Shown: positions 1-8,088, counted from the first letter of the stretch. The stretch: DNA of 30,379 bases from an uncultured Chloroflexota bacterium (GCA_903928275.1 CAIYQJ010000360.1:1-30379); one strand, 5' to 3'. Translations and numbers: made by a program. Notes: generated from the sequence alone by a model not told the origin.

Positions 1-1
1 C

Positions 2-1414
2 GTCCTCGCGCTGATCGGCGCGAACGGCGCCGGGAAGTCCACGCTCATCAAGATCCTCTCCGGTGTCTACCCGGGGCATGGCGGCGACGTCGCCGTGGAC
101 GGCAAGACGGTCGTCATGAGCTCGCCGAGCGTCGCGCGCTCGATGGGCATCCACACGGTCCACCAGCGGATCGCCGACGGCGTCGTCCCCGGCCTCACGG
201 TCGCCGAGAACCTCGTCTTCGATGAGCTCGCGCAGAGCAGCTTCGGCGCGTACTTCTCCATCAGGAAGATCCTCCCGCGCGCTCGCGCCGTCGCCTCGGT
301 GCTGGAGCTCCCGTGGGACGACGACTTCCTCCGGCGCGACGTCTTCGACCTCGGCGTCGCCGACCAGCAGCTCCTCCTGCTCGCCCGGGCCCTGGACCAA
401 CAGCCGCGGATGCTCGTGCTCGATGAGCCGACCTCCGCGTTGTCGATGGCCGAGGTCGACCGCCTCTTCGCCCTGATCCGGGGCCTGAAGGAGTCCGGCG
501 TCGCGATCCTCTACGTGTCCCACCACCTGAGCGAGATCGACACGCTCGCGGACTCGCTCGTCGTCCTGCGCGACGGGCGGATCATGCTCGAGCAGGAGCG
601 CCCCTTCGGCTGGAACGAGGTCGTCAGAGCGATGCTCGGCGAGCAGGTGCTCGCCGAGGAGACGTCGTTCGTCGAGCAGCGCGGCACCGACGTCCGCCTC
701 GAGCTGAAGGGCATCCGGTTGCACCCCGACAGCCCGCCGCAGGACCTCGCATTCCGGGCCGGCGAGGTCGCCGGCGTCATCGGCCTCCTCGGCGCCGGGA
801 AGAGCGAGCTCGCCCGCGGGATCTTCGGGGCGACCCCCTTCGCCGAGGGATCGATGGTCCTCGACGGCCGCCCGTTCGCACCCCGCTCGCCGAGTGACGC
901 GGTCCGCGACGGCGTCTTCCTCGTGCCGGAGGACCGCTCGGCCGAGGCCCTCCTGCCCGGCTGGACGATCGGCCGGACCGCCGCCCTGCCGTTCATCTCG
1001 TCGCTCGCGCCGCGCGGCCTCGTCCCCCGCGGCGCCGAGGCGAAGCGCGGTCGCTGGGTCATCGACCAGCTCGGGGTCGTCGCCACCGGGGACGGCCACC
1101 TCGTCGATGAGCTTTCCGGCGGCAACCAGCAGCGCGTCGTCGTGGGTCGCTGGCTCGCCGGGGAGCCCCGCGTGCTCGTCCTCGACGAGCCGTTCCGCGG
1201 CGTGGACATCGGAGCCCGCGCCGCGATCGGCCTCCGGCTGCGCACCCTCGCGCACGAGGGGGCGGTCGTCATCATCACCTCGAGCGACGTCGACGAGATC
1301 CTCCAGGGGTCGGACCGCGTCCTCGTGCTCGGCGACGGGGTCGTCCGGGCCGACACGTACCTCACCGAGACGAACCGGGACCAGATCATCGAACGGATGT
1401 CGGAGATCGCCTGA
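2..1414 (+). CDS. Ribose-type sugar ABC transporter ATP-binding protein (RbsA/MglA family), 5' end outside the window
   Basis: This is the ATPase subunit that powers import of a sugar or sugar-like compound. About 470 codons are visible, and the reading frame is open to the window edge. The first visible residues are already the Walker A motif GANGAGKST, so only some 30-40 N-terminal residues are missing compared with RbsA (about 500 aa). The duplicated architecture is clear. NBD1 has LVLDEPTSALS and a switch histidine (YVSHH). NBD2 has a Walker A-like GLLGAGKSE, the signature LSGGNQQRVVVGRWL and LVLDEPFRGVD. The degenerate second Walker A is typical of RbsA/MglA/XylG. The stop codon shares one base with the next start (TGATG), so the permease is translationally coupled. 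The substrate-binding protein must lie upstream. The linked MtnK gene suggests methylthioribose or a related pentose as substrate, which is inference. Confidence 0.93.
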   Translation, partial: VLALIGANGAGKSTLIKILSGVYPGHGGDVAVDGKTVVMSSPSVARSMGIHTVHQRIADGVVPGLTVAENLVFDELAQSSFGAYFSIRKILPRARAVASVLELPWDDDFLRRDVFDLGVADQQLLLLARALDQQPRMLVLDEPTSALSMAEVDRLFALIRGLKESGVAILYVSHHLSEIDTLADSLVVLRDGRIMLEQERPFGWNEVVRAMLGEQVLAEETSFVEQRGTDVRLELKGIRLHPDSPPQDLAFRAGEVAGVIGLLGAGKSELARGIFGATPFAEGSMVLDGRPFAPRSPSDAVRDGVFLVPEDRSAEALLPGWTIGRTAALPFISSLAPRGLVPRGAEAKRGRWVIDQLGVVATGDGHLVDELSGGNQQRVVVGRWLAGEPRVLVLDEPFRGVDIGARAAIGLRLRTLAHEGAVVIITSSDVDEILQGSDRVLVLGDGVVRADTYLTETNRDQIIERMSEIA

Positions 1415-2463
1415 TGGAAGCTGCAAGGAAGGGCGCTCCGACTCGCGCCCAGGTCGTCCCGATGCGCGAGCGGGTCAGGGAGTGGACCGTCCGTTACGGC
1501 GTGATCGCGATCACGATCTTCCTGCTCGTGCTCTTCCTCGCCACCGAGGACACGTTCCGCCGTCCCACGACGATCCTGTCGATGCTGAAGTACGCGTCGG
1601 TCATCGCGATCGCCGGCCTGGGCGTCACGACCGCGATGGTGGTCGGCGGCATCGACCTCTCGGTCGGCGGCGTCGCCGGCATGGCCGTGACCATCGCCGC
1701 CATGACGATGGTGATCTACAACCAGGTCGGGATCATCGCGATCGCCGGCGTCCTCGTGGCAGGCGCGGGCGTGGGCCTCGTCAACGCGTTCCTCATCGTC
1801 CGCCTCCGGATCCCGGACATGCTCGCGACGCTGTCGGTCATGTTCGTCATCCAGGGCTTGAAGCTCGTCTTCGTCTCCGGCCAGTCGGTGTCGTCCGGGA
1901 TGCCGCTCCCGGACGGCACGTTCGCGAAGGGCCACTTCACCGCCGACTTCCTCTGGATCGACAACGGCTTCGTCGGTCCGATCCCGGTGCCGGTCCTGAT
2001 CTTCCTCGTCCTCACGCTCGTCATGTGGATCTTCCTCACCCGGACGCGCTGGGGTCGGATCATGTACGCGATCGGCGCGAACCCGGACGCGGCTCGGCTC
2101 GCCGGCATCAGGATCAGCCGCTACCACGCCCTCGCGTACGTCATCTCGGGGTTGCTCGCCGCCACCGCCGGCCTCATCCTCGCCTCGCGCATCGGCCAGG
2201 GCGACATCTCCGCCGGAAACTCCCTCCTCCTCGACTCGATCGCGGTCTCGCTCGTGGGCATGTCCGTCATGGGCCTCAACCTGCCGAACGCCTGGGGCAC
2301 CTCGCTCGGCGCGATCATGCTCGGCATCCTCATCACGGGCCTGACGATCGCTGGCGTCCCGTACTACGCACAGGACGTCGTCAAGGGGCTCGTCCTGGTC
2401 GTCGCGCTCATCTTCAGCTTCACGCTGTCGCGGAAGCGGACGCGCTACGTGTCGGCGGTCTGA
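1414..2463 (+). CDS. Ribose-type ABC transporter permease (RbsC family)
   Basis: This is the inner-membrane permease of the sugar importer, 349 aa, the usual size for the RbsC/AraH/XylH (BPD_transp_2) family. A charged N-terminus (about residues 1-30) is followed by roughly 8-10 hydrophobic helices. The family hallmark is seen in VGGIDLSVGGVAGMA (about residues 76-90), and the cytoplasmic coupling segment in YAIGANPDAARLAGIRISRY (about residues 218-237). The second half carries the family's usual LLAATAGLILASRIGQGD. It starts with ATG overlapping the ATPase stop by one base. Only one permease gene is present, so it probably works as a homodimer. An 83-nt gap separates it from mtnK. Confidence 0.93.
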   Translation: MEAARKGAPTRAQVVPMRERVREWTVRYGVIAITIFLLVLFLATEDTFRRPTTILSMLKYASVIAIAGLGVTTAMVVGGIDLSVGGVAGMAVTIAAMTMVIYNQVGIIAIAGVLVAGAGVGLVNAFLIVRLRIPDMLATLSVMFVIQGLKLVFVSGQSVSSGMPLPDGTFAKGHFTADFLWIDNGFVGPIPVPVLIFLVLTLVMWIFLTRTRWGRIMYAIGANPDAARLAGIRISRYHALAYVISGLLAATAGLILASRIGQGDISAGNSLLLDSIAVSLVGMSVMGLNLPNAWGTSLGAIMLGILITGLTIAGVPYYAQDVVKGLVLVVALIFSFTLSRKRTRYVSAV

Positions 2464-2546
2464 CCGCCGCCATCGCGAGCCGGCCGCTCTGGCCCGTCCA
2501 CCGAACCACCGATCCCCGCTGCCGCAAGGACGGATAGGTCACGCAG

Positions 2547-3773
2547 ATGCCCGACGCATACGAGATCCTCACCCCCGGGACCGTCGTCGACTACATCGCC
2601 GGCAAGCCCGCGCTCACCGCCGTCCTGCCTCGCGACCGGATCGGCGACGTCCGCGAGGTCGGCGACGGGAACCTGAACCTCGTCTTCATCATCTCGGCGA
2701 CCGACGGCCCCGGGATCGTCCTGAAGCAGGCGCTCCCGTACGTCCGCCTCGTGGGGCCGGAATGGCCGATGACGCCGGACCGGGCGGCGAAGGAGGCCGA
2801 GGCGCTCCGGAGCCACGGCGCGCTCGTCCCGTCGCTCGTCCCCACGCTGTACGACTACGACGCCGGGCGCTACGTCCTCGCGATGGAGGACCTCTCGGAC
2901 CACCAGGTCTGGCGCCACGCGCTGAACCACGGCGAACGGCACGAGGGCGTGGCCACCGACGTCGGCGTCTACGTCGCGAATGTCGCGTTCGGGACGTCGG
3001 TGTTCGGGATGGCGCCCGACGCGCAGAAGGCCGCCCTCGCCGCGGCGGTCAACCCCGAGCTCTGCGAGATCACCGAGGATCTCGTCCTCACGGAGCCCAC
3101 GCGCCCTGCCCGCCGCAACAGCGTCCTCGCCGCGAACGAGCCGGACGCCCGGGACCTGATCGACGACGACGCCACGGTCCGCGAGATGGGCTGGCTCAAG
3201 TGGCAGTTCATGACGCAGGCCGAGGCGCTCATCCACGGCGACCTCCACACGGGGTCGATCATGGTCCGCGCGGCGGCGGACGGCGTGCCGCGGTCCACGA
3301 AGGTCTTCGACAGCGAGTTCGCGTTCTACGGGCCCGTGGGGTTCGACCTCGGGCTCGCCTACGCGAACTACGTGATCGCGGCGGCGCGCGCCTTTGCCCT
3401 CGGCGAGGACGAGCGGGCAGCCTGGGCGCTCGGGTTGCTCGACGAGACGTGGCGGGCGTTCGACATGACCCTCCGCGGGCTGTGGCCGGAGCGGCTCGAC
3501 CCGCGCGTCTTCACCGACGCGACCCTCGAGGACTTCCTCTCGAAGGTGGCCGTCGACGGGATCGGCTACGGCGCTGCGGAGGCCATGCGCCGGATCGTCG
3601 GGCTCGCGAAGACCGCCGACATCGAGACCCTGCCGGAGTCGCTCCGGGAGGGAGCGGCCCGTGGCGTCCTGCGGGCGAGCCGGATGATGGCGACGACGCG
3701 CCACGCCGACCCGGTCGCCGCGTCGATCGCCGAGCGAGCCGGGGAGATCCTGCTCGCGACCCGGACCCGCTGA
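2547..3773 (+). CDS. mtnK: S-methyl-5-thioribose kinase (MtnK)
   Basis: MtnK phosphorylates 5-methylthioribose at C1 with ATP to give MTR-1-phosphate, the entry step for salvage of the polyamine/SAM by-product MTA. The 408-aa length matches the family (about 400). Diagnostic family segments are visible: the N-terminal GDGNLNLVFII loop, KQALPYVRLVGPEWPMT, the EDLSDHQVWRHALNHG stretch, the catalytic loop HGDLHTGSIMV with D232, and DSEFAFYGPVGFDLG with metal-binding D255. The protein-kinase/APH fold follows from the family. The ATG at 2547 has only a weak upstream AGG. It sits directly after a ribose-type ABC importer, so exogenous MTR or 5-deoxyribose is a plausible substrate. No MtnA isomerase or MtnBCD enzyme is in the window, so the downstream route must be elsewhere or different. 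Relaxed specificity towards another 5-modified ribose cannot be excluded. Confidence 0.92.
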   Translation: MPDAYEILTPGTVVDYIAGKPALTAVLPRDRIGDVREVGDGNLNLVFIISATDGPGIVLKQALPYVRLVGPEWPMTPDRAAKEAEALRSHGALVPSLVPTLYDYDAGRYVLAMEDLSDHQVWRHALNHGERHEGVATDVGVYVANVAFGTSVFGMAPDAQKAALAAAVNPELCEITEDLVLTEPTRPARRNSVLAANEPDARDLIDDDATVREMGWLKWQFMTQAEALIHGDLHTGSIMVRAAADGVPRSTKVFDSEFAFYGPVGFDLGLAYANYVIAAARAFALGEDERAAWALGLLDETWRAFDMTLRGLWPERLDPRVFTDATLEDFLSKVAVDGIGYGAAEAMRRIVGLAKTADIETLPESLREGAARGVLRASRMMATTRHADPVAASIAERAGEILLATRTR

Positions 3774-3811
3774 CGGTCGGCAACGCCGCACCGCGAAAGG
3801 AGAGCGACCCG

Positions 3812-4171
3812 ATGAGCGACGGCCCCCGCGCCGTGGCGGAGGCGTACTGGCGCGACGAGAGCGCTCGTGACGTGGACGCCGTCATGGCCCACTACCATCT
3901 CGACGCGGAGTTCGTGGGACCGGGCGGTCGCCGGGTGGGCCACGCCGAGATCCGCGCCTACTACGAAGCATCCGTGGCTGCCTACCCGGGGCTCTGGGTG
4001 GAGATCGATTCCGAGCTCGTCATCGGAGAACGCGCCGCGCTGGAGTGGCGCGCCGAGCTGACCGGCCACGACGGCACGCGGTACCCGGCGAGCGGCGTGA
4101 ACCTCGTCGAGGTCCGGGACGGACGCTTCACGTCCGTCCATTCGTACTTCGATACCCGGTCGATCCCGTGA
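3812..4171 (+). CDS. SnoaL/NTF2-like small protein
   Basis: This is a 119-aa protein with the cone-shaped NTF2/SnoaL-like pattern: an N-terminal helix (VAEAYWRDESARDVDAVMAHYHLDAEF), a GHAEIRAYYEA segment and four closing beta-strands ending in VHSYFDTRSIP. The fold is used by isomerases, cyclases, dehydratases and non-enzymatic ligand-binding proteins, so no reaction can be assigned. The ATG at 3812 is chosen because AAAGGAG lies at 3796-3802 with good spacing. The gene sits 38 nt after mtnK and before the GntR gene, in what looks like one transcription unit. A role in handling the imported sugar, for example isomerisation or mutarotation, is conceivable but is only inference from position. 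Confidence 0.82.
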   Translation: MSDGPRAVAEAYWRDESARDVDAVMAHYHLDAEFVGPGGRRVGHAEIRAYYEASVAAYPGLWVEIDSELVIGERAALEWRAELTGHDGTRYPASGVNLVEVRDGRFTSVHSYFDTRSIP

Positions 4172-4175
4172 CGCG

Positions 4176-4190
4176 CACGTCCCGGACGTG
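4176..4190. repeat. Inverted repeat CACGTCC-C-GGACGTG
   Basis: Perfect 7-bp arms are separated by one base, lying 5 nt after the SnoaL-like stop and upstream of the GntR start. The symmetry suits a dimeric repressor site, so GntR autoregulation is possible, but it does not match a GntR consensus I can name. Confidence 0.4.
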
Positions 4191-4196
4191 AACCTG

Positions 4197-4218
4197 CGGT
4201 CGGGCGCCCACCCGACCG
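4197..4218 (+). terminator. Hairpin between the SnoaL-like and GntR genes
   Basis: Perfect 8-bp arms CGGTCGGG/CCCGACCG enclose a 6-nt loop. There is no U tract. It could attenuate read-through into the GntR gene or shape its leader, and would lie inside the CDS only if a GTG at 4188 were used as the start. Confidence 0.4.
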
Positions 4219-4265
4219 GGATCCAGGCCGATGCGGCGCACGGGGCGGCGCCACCAGGAGGATCG

Positions 4266-5015
4266 ATGCGAGGAGACGGATCCGCGGCACCGACGGGTCT
4301 CGCGCAGCCGCTGACGCGGGCGCAATGGCTTGCGGCCGACCTTCGGGGCCGTGTGCTCTCCGGCGAGTGGGAGCGCGGTGCGCGCGTGCCGAGCGAGACG
4401 GAGCTCGCTGCCAGCTACCAGGTCTCGCGCGTGACGGTGCGGACCGCGCTGAAGTCGCTCGAGGCACAGGGGCTCGTCGACATCCGCCACGGCGCGGGCA
4501 CGTTCGTCTCCGATTTCGGGGTCTCCCTCCGGGCCGGGCTCCAGGAGCTCGGGTCGATCACCGCGACGATCCGCGAGCTCGGCCACGAGCCCGGCATGGA
4601 GTGGCGCACGATCGAGACGCATGCGGCGACCGCCGACGACGCGAAGCACCTCGACGTCCCGCCGGGGACAGACGTGGTCTCGGTCGAGCGAGCGGTGCTC
4701 TCGGACGGCGAGGTCGTCGCATATTCCTACGACGTGCTGCGGCTCGACATCATGCCGCCGGGGACGGCCGGCGAGGTCGGCCGCGGGAGCCTCTTCGAGC
4801 TGTTCGAGCAGGCGGGCCTGCGCCCCAAGCGAGCCTTCGCGCGACTTCACGCGGTCCAGAGCGCGGACGTGGGCTGGGGGAGCGGGCGCCCGGCGAACGG
4901 CCTGTACCTGCTGCTCGACCAGGTGCACTTCACGCCGGGATCTCAGCCCCTCATGTGGAGCCGGACCTACTTCGTCGAGGGCCGCTTCGAGTTCGTCATC
5001 ATCCGGACGGCCTGA
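4266..5015 (+). CDS. GntR-family (HutC/UTRA) transcriptional regulator
   Basis: This is a DNA-binding regulator of 249 aa. Residues from about 17 to 85 form the GntR winged helix: WLAADLRGRVLSGEWERGARVPSETELAASYQVSRVTVRTALKSLEAQGLV, then the wing GAGTFV. The remainder (about 100-249) is a UTRA ligand-binding domain, typical of repressors released by phosphorylated sugars or related metabolites. The ATG at 4266 is preferred because AGGAGG occupies 4256-4261. A GTG at 4188 is also in frame, but it would add a low-complexity extension over the upstream hairpins. The gene closes the plus-strand operon and faces the minus-strand aldolase operon, so it is the obvious candidate regulator of both. 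Its effector may be MTR-1-phosphate or a downstream sugar phosphate, which is inference. Confidence 0.9.
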   Translation: MRGDGSAAPTGLAQPLTRAQWLAADLRGRVLSGEWERGARVPSETELAASYQVSRVTVRTALKSLEAQGLVDIRHGAGTFVSDFGVSLRAGLQELGSITATIRELGHEPGMEWRTIETHAATADDAKHLDVPPGTDVVSVERAVLSDGEVVAYSYDVLRLDIMPPGTAGEVGRGSLFELFEQAGLRPKRAFARLHAVQSADVGWGSGRPANGLYLLLDQVHFTPGSQPLMWSRTYFVEGRFEFVIIRTA

Positions 5016-5092
5016 CCGGCGGTCCTTCGGCCTGCCTCCGCGTCCGACCTGTCGGGAGCGGACCCGCACGATCGCGTCGGACGGCGACCAGC
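5016..5092. other. Convergent intergenic gap
   Basis: This is a 77-nt gap between the GntR gene and the URO-D-like gene. It holds a small inverted repeat CCGAC-CT-GTCGG at 5044-5055, which is too weak to call a terminator. Confidence 0.4.
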
Positions 5093-6208
5093 CTACCCGC
5101 CCACGACGTCGGCTCGCCGCGCCTCGTCGATCATCGCCAGCACGTTCTCGATCGGCACGTCCGGCATGATGCCGTGATCGGGTCCGCAGATGTAGCCGCC
5201 GTTCTCGCCCAGGACCCGGACCCTCTCACGGACCTCGCTCCGCACCGCCTCGGGCGAACCGAACGGGAGTGTCGTCTGCGTGCTCACGCCCCCATAGAAG
5301 GAGAGGTCGCGCCCGAAGTCCCGCTTGAGACCTTCCGGTTCGTTCCCGACGAGGTGGGTCTGCACCGTCTCCCACACGTCCATCCCGCAGTCGACCAGGT
5401 CCGCGAGCACCGGTCGGAACGTGCCGCAGCTGTGGAACCAGACCTTCACGCCGTGGCTCCTGGCGAGCTCGAACACCTTCCGGTACGTGGGCTTCAGGAA
5501 CCGGCGCCACTGATCCGGCGAGAGCAGCAGGCCCCTCTGGGTTGCGAAGTCGTCCCCGTACCAGAAGATGTCCGCCAGGCCCGCCGTGGCCTCGAGCGAT
5601 CGACGCGCGAACTCGAGGGTGAACTCCTCGATGTGCCGCACGGCCGCCTCCATCACGAGCGGTTCCGCATGAAGGTTCATCAGCGCCGTCTCGTATCCGA
5701 AGAGGTCGAACAGCGAGCAGAGGAGCGGGACCCACGGGCCGCTCTGCGCGCTCTCCTCGAGCGTCCGGCCCGGACGCGCGATCCCGTACTTCATGTCGAC
5801 GCGCAGGGCCTGGCCGCCGGAGACGCCGCGCAGCACGCGGCCGGCGACGGCGTAGTCGAAGTCGGAGGGATCGGGCCAGGGGAAGCGGTCGACGTCCGCG
5901 ACGGAAGCCGCGCCGGCGAGCGGGTAGCCACCCCGCGCGGAGGCGTAGCCGCTGCCATCCGAGCCGAACACCCCGTCGACCGGGGTACCGAAGATCCCGA
6001 GGCCCTGTTCGGCCGGCTCCGCGGTGAGCACCGGCCTCGCGTACTGGATGTCGACGCCGAGGAGGTCGCGAAGTCTCACCTCATCCCGCGCCCCGAAACG
6101 ATCCAGCCAGCGGTCGATCCCGTAGATCCCGCCGAGGTTCACCGGCGTCACCTCCGGCTGCTCGTGCCGGATCGCTCTCAACACCCGCTCGCGTGGCGTC
6201 TCCTGCAT
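5093..6208 (-). CDS. URO-D superfamily protein, methyltransferase-type (MtaA/CmuA-like)
   Basis: A 371-aa member of the uroporphyrinogen-decarboxylase fold family. It is probably not HemE: it sits in a sugar operon and carries a putative H-x-C...C zinc site (H259, C261, C341), the motif that methylcobalamin:thiol methyltransferases such as MtaA use to activate a thiol. Other family landmarks are TPVNLGGIYG near the N-terminus, SPDQWRRFLKP (about 230-240), WFHSCGTFRPVLADLVDCGMD (about 257-277) and GGYICGPDHGIMPDVP. ATG 6208 is preferred to the in-frame GTG at 6217 because GAGGG lies just upstream of the ATG. It is the last gene of the lsrF-rpe-uroD run. A link to the methylthio group of MTR is attractive but unproven, as no corrinoid protein is nearby. 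Confidence 0.85.
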   Translation of the reverse strand: MQETPRERVLRAIRHEQPEVTPVNLGGIYGIDRWLDRFGARDEVRLRDLLGVDIQYARPVLTAEPAEQGLGIFGTPVDGVFGSDGSGYASARGGYPLAGAASVADVDRFPWPDPSDFDYAVAGRVLRGVSGGQALRVDMKYGIARPGRTLEESAQSGPWVPLLCSLFDLFGYETALMNLHAEPLVMEAAVRHIEEFTLEFARRSLEATAGLADIFWYGDDFATQRGLLLSPDQWRRFLKPTYRKVFELARSHGVKVWFHSCGTFRPVLADLVDCGMDVWETVQTHLVGNEPEGLKRDFGRDLSFYGGVSTQTTLPFGSPEAVRSEVRERVRVLGENGGYICGPDHGIMPDVPIENVLAMIDEARRADVVGG

Positions 6209-6314
6209 GTCGTTCACCCTCGCTGGACCGGCCGGACAGCCGTGGGTCTCTTCGCCGCAGCTGTCACGTGGCCTCGACCTGCTTCGTCGTCAGGGCCGGA
6301 ACATCCGCAGACTC

Positions 6315-7043
6315 TCAGCTCGGCGGAGGCACCTCCAGCCGGGACCGCATGAGCCGCGCGTTCGACTCGACGTCCGGTGTCCCGTCGAAGATCGCGCTGC
6401 CGGTCACGACCACGTCGGCTCCGAGCGCCGCGACCGCCGCGATGTTCTCCTTCGTGACGCCGCCGTCGATGCCCAGGAGGATGGGCCGGCCCGAAGCGGC
6501 GATCAGCTCGCGGACCCTGGCGACACGCGCGGCCGTGGACGGCGCGAATGTCTGGCCACCCCAGCCCGGATCGATCGCGAGGAGCAGGACGTAGTCCACG
6601 TCGTCGAGGAGCGGCGGCAGGACCTCGAGCGGCGTGCCCGGGCTGACGGCGATCCCGCGGAGGATCCCGCGCGCGGGATCGTTCACGTTGGCCGCGTCGC
6701 CGATCACGCGGAGGACCCGGTGCGGGTTGGAGGCCGACTCGACCTGGAACGTGATCATGTCCGCGCCGGCCTTGACGAACGGGCCGATCTTCTCGAGCGG
6801 CTCGTCGATCATGAGGTGGACGTCCTTGAGCAGGCTCGTCCGCTGCGCCGCGACGAACGGGGCACCGACGGTGAGCATCGGGCAGAACACGCCGTCCATC
6901 ACGTCGGTGTGGACCATGACCATGTCCGCCCGCTCCAGGCGACGGAGCTCGTCTTCGAGGTGGCCGAGATCGGCGGTCAGGATCCCGACCGAGAGGTGCG
7001 GCGCGCCGCCGAGGAGGCGCGCCAGGGTGGCGTCGGCGACCAT
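6315..7043 (-). CDS. Ribulose-phosphate 3-epimerase family protein (LsrE-like context)
   Basis: A TIM-barrel epimerase of 242 aa that inverts C3 of pentulose 5-phosphates in known members. Metal ligands and catalytic residues are visible: H45 and D47 in HTDVMDG, H76 in HLMIDEP, and D193 in GIDGGVTKENI. The flexible loop DPGWGGQTF (159-167) and phosphate-binding VVTGSAIF (212-219) are also present. One deviation is Q100 in ITFQVES, where typical RPEs have histidine. ATG 7043 lies 7 nt after the aldolase stop without a strong RBS, so translational coupling is likely. Salmonella lsrE is an RPE homologue in the same operon as lsrF, so the pairing here recalls the AI-2 operon. The housekeeping RPE activity could still be its function. 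Confidence 0.9.
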   Translation of the reverse strand: MVADATLARLLGGAPHLSVGILTADLGHLEDELRRLERADMVMVHTDVMDGVFCPMLTVGAPFVAAQRTSLLKDVHLMIDEPLEKIGPFVKAGADMITFQVESASNPHRVLRVIGDAANVNDPARGILRGIAVSPGTPLEVLPPLLDDVDYVLLLAIDPGWGGQTFAPSTAARVARVRELIAASGRPILLGIDGGVTKENIAAVAALGADVVVTGSAIFDGTPDVESNARLMRSRLEVPPPS

Positions 7044-7050
7044 CGAGGAA

Positions 7051-7950
7051 TCAGGCCGGGACCGATTCGCCGGAATCGCGGCGAAGCGTCTCGAAGAGGT
7101 CGAGCGCACGCTCCGGCGGCATGTCCTCGTGGACGACGGCCGCGATCGCCCGGAGCATCGCGGCCGGCGCATCGCTCTGGAAGATGTTCCGGCCCATGTC
7201 GACGCCGGACGCGCCTTCCTGGATCGCCCGGTATGCCATGGTCAGCGCCTCGAGCTCCGGCAGCTTCTTCCCACCGGCCATGACGATCGGCACGGGGCAC
7301 GACGCGGTGACCGTCTCGAACCCATCGGGCACGTAGTACGTCTTCACGACCTGCGCGCCGAGCTCCGCCGCGATCCGCGTCGCGAGCCGGAAGTAGCGGG
7401 CGTCCCGGACCATGTCCTTGCCGACCGCGGTGACGCCGAGGACCGGCACGCCGTGTCGCAGGCCTGCGTCGACGAGGCGCGTCATGTTGTGGACCGACTT
7501 CGTCTCGTTCGGGCCGCCGATGAACAGCTGGACCCCGACGCCACACGCGTTCAGGCGGAGGGCATCCTCCATGTCCACGGCGATCTCCTCGTCGGAGAGC
7601 TCGCGGAGGATGCTCGGGCCGCCGCTCGCGCGGAGCACGACCGGGATCGCCGGGGCCGCGGGGATGACGGACCGGAGGATCCCGCGCGTGCAGAAGAGCG
7701 CGTCCACGTACGGGAGGAGCGGGACGATGTCCACGTCGATGCGCTCGAGGCCCGTCGTGGGGCCCAGGAAGTAGCCGTGATCGACCGCGAGCATGACGGT
7801 CCGGCCGGTCGACGGACGGAACGTCCGCGCGAGACGGTTCTGCATGCCCCAGTCGTACGCGCCGGATCCCTTCAGGAAGAAGGCGCCGTTCCGCTGCGGG
7901 ATGTCGTGGTGGTAGTACTTCGCCTGCTGCGCGTCGTCTGCGTCGGGCAT
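7051..7950 (-). CDS. lsrF: LsrF-type class I aldolase/thiolase
   Basis: A 299-aa DeoC/FbaB-superfamily TIM barrel that closely follows E. coli LsrF (291 aa) along its whole length: LKGSGAYDWGMQNRLAR, TVMLAVDHGYFLGPTTGLERID, LFCTRGILRSVIP, VTAVGKDMVRDARYF and GASGVDMGRNIFQSD. The Schiff-base lysine is conserved as K203 (VVKTYYV), with D57/H58 in the same numbering as LsrF. LsrF cleaves 3-hydroxy-5-phosphonooxypentane-2,4-dione, moving the acetyl group to CoA and releasing DHAP. Start ATG 7950 has AAAGGA upstream at good spacing; an in-frame start at 8046 would add an unconserved Arg/Pro-rich extension. No LsrG or LsrK is adjacent, and MtnK is across the convergent junction, so the true substrate may differ, for instance a methylthioribulose phosphate. 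Confidence 0.9.
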   Translation of the reverse strand: MPDADDAQQAKYYHHDIPQRNGAFFLKGSGAYDWGMQNRLARTFRPSTGRTVMLAVDHGYFLGPTTGLERIDVDIVPLLPYVDALFCTRGILRSVIPAAPAIPVVLRASGGPSILRELSDEEIAVDMEDALRLNACGVGVQLFIGGPNETKSVHNMTRLVDAGLRHGVPVLGVTAVGKDMVRDARYFRLATRIAAELGAQVVKTYYVPDGFETVTASCPVPIVMAGGKKLPELEALTMAYRAIQEGASGVDMGRNIFQSDAPAAMLRAIAAVVHEDMPPERALDLFETLRRDSGESVPA

Positions 7951-8063
7951 CGGCCGGGTCCTTTCCGCGTCTGGCGGGCGCCTCTCCGAGGAGGGATGGC
8001 GGGTCTGCCTCGGCCTGCGCGCCGGCCGGCGCCTCGCGGCGGACATGGGCCGGGAGGACAGCA

Positions 8064-8077
8064 GACGACAGGTCGTC
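8064..8077. promoter_or_regulatory. Putative operator overlapping the lsrF-like transcription start
   Basis: Inverted repeat GACGAC-AG-GTCGTC with 6-bp arms. It falls about 5-18 nt downstream of the predicted start, a position where bound repressor would block transcription. The GntR/UTRA protein encoded at 4266-5015 is the natural candidate. Confidence 0.4.
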
Positions 8078-8088
8078 CTACAACTCGG

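Noticed and set aside
511..2127. Long minus-strand open frame antisense to the ABC transporter genes, and many similar long frames elsewhere
   Set aside because: Asp/Arg/Pro-rich translations without domains; they are the expected mirror frames of GC-rich genes that have clear families on the other strand.
5093..6208. Annotation as uroporphyrinogen decarboxylase HemE
   Set aside because: The H-x-C...C zinc motif and the sugar-operon context fit the methyltransferase-type branch better.
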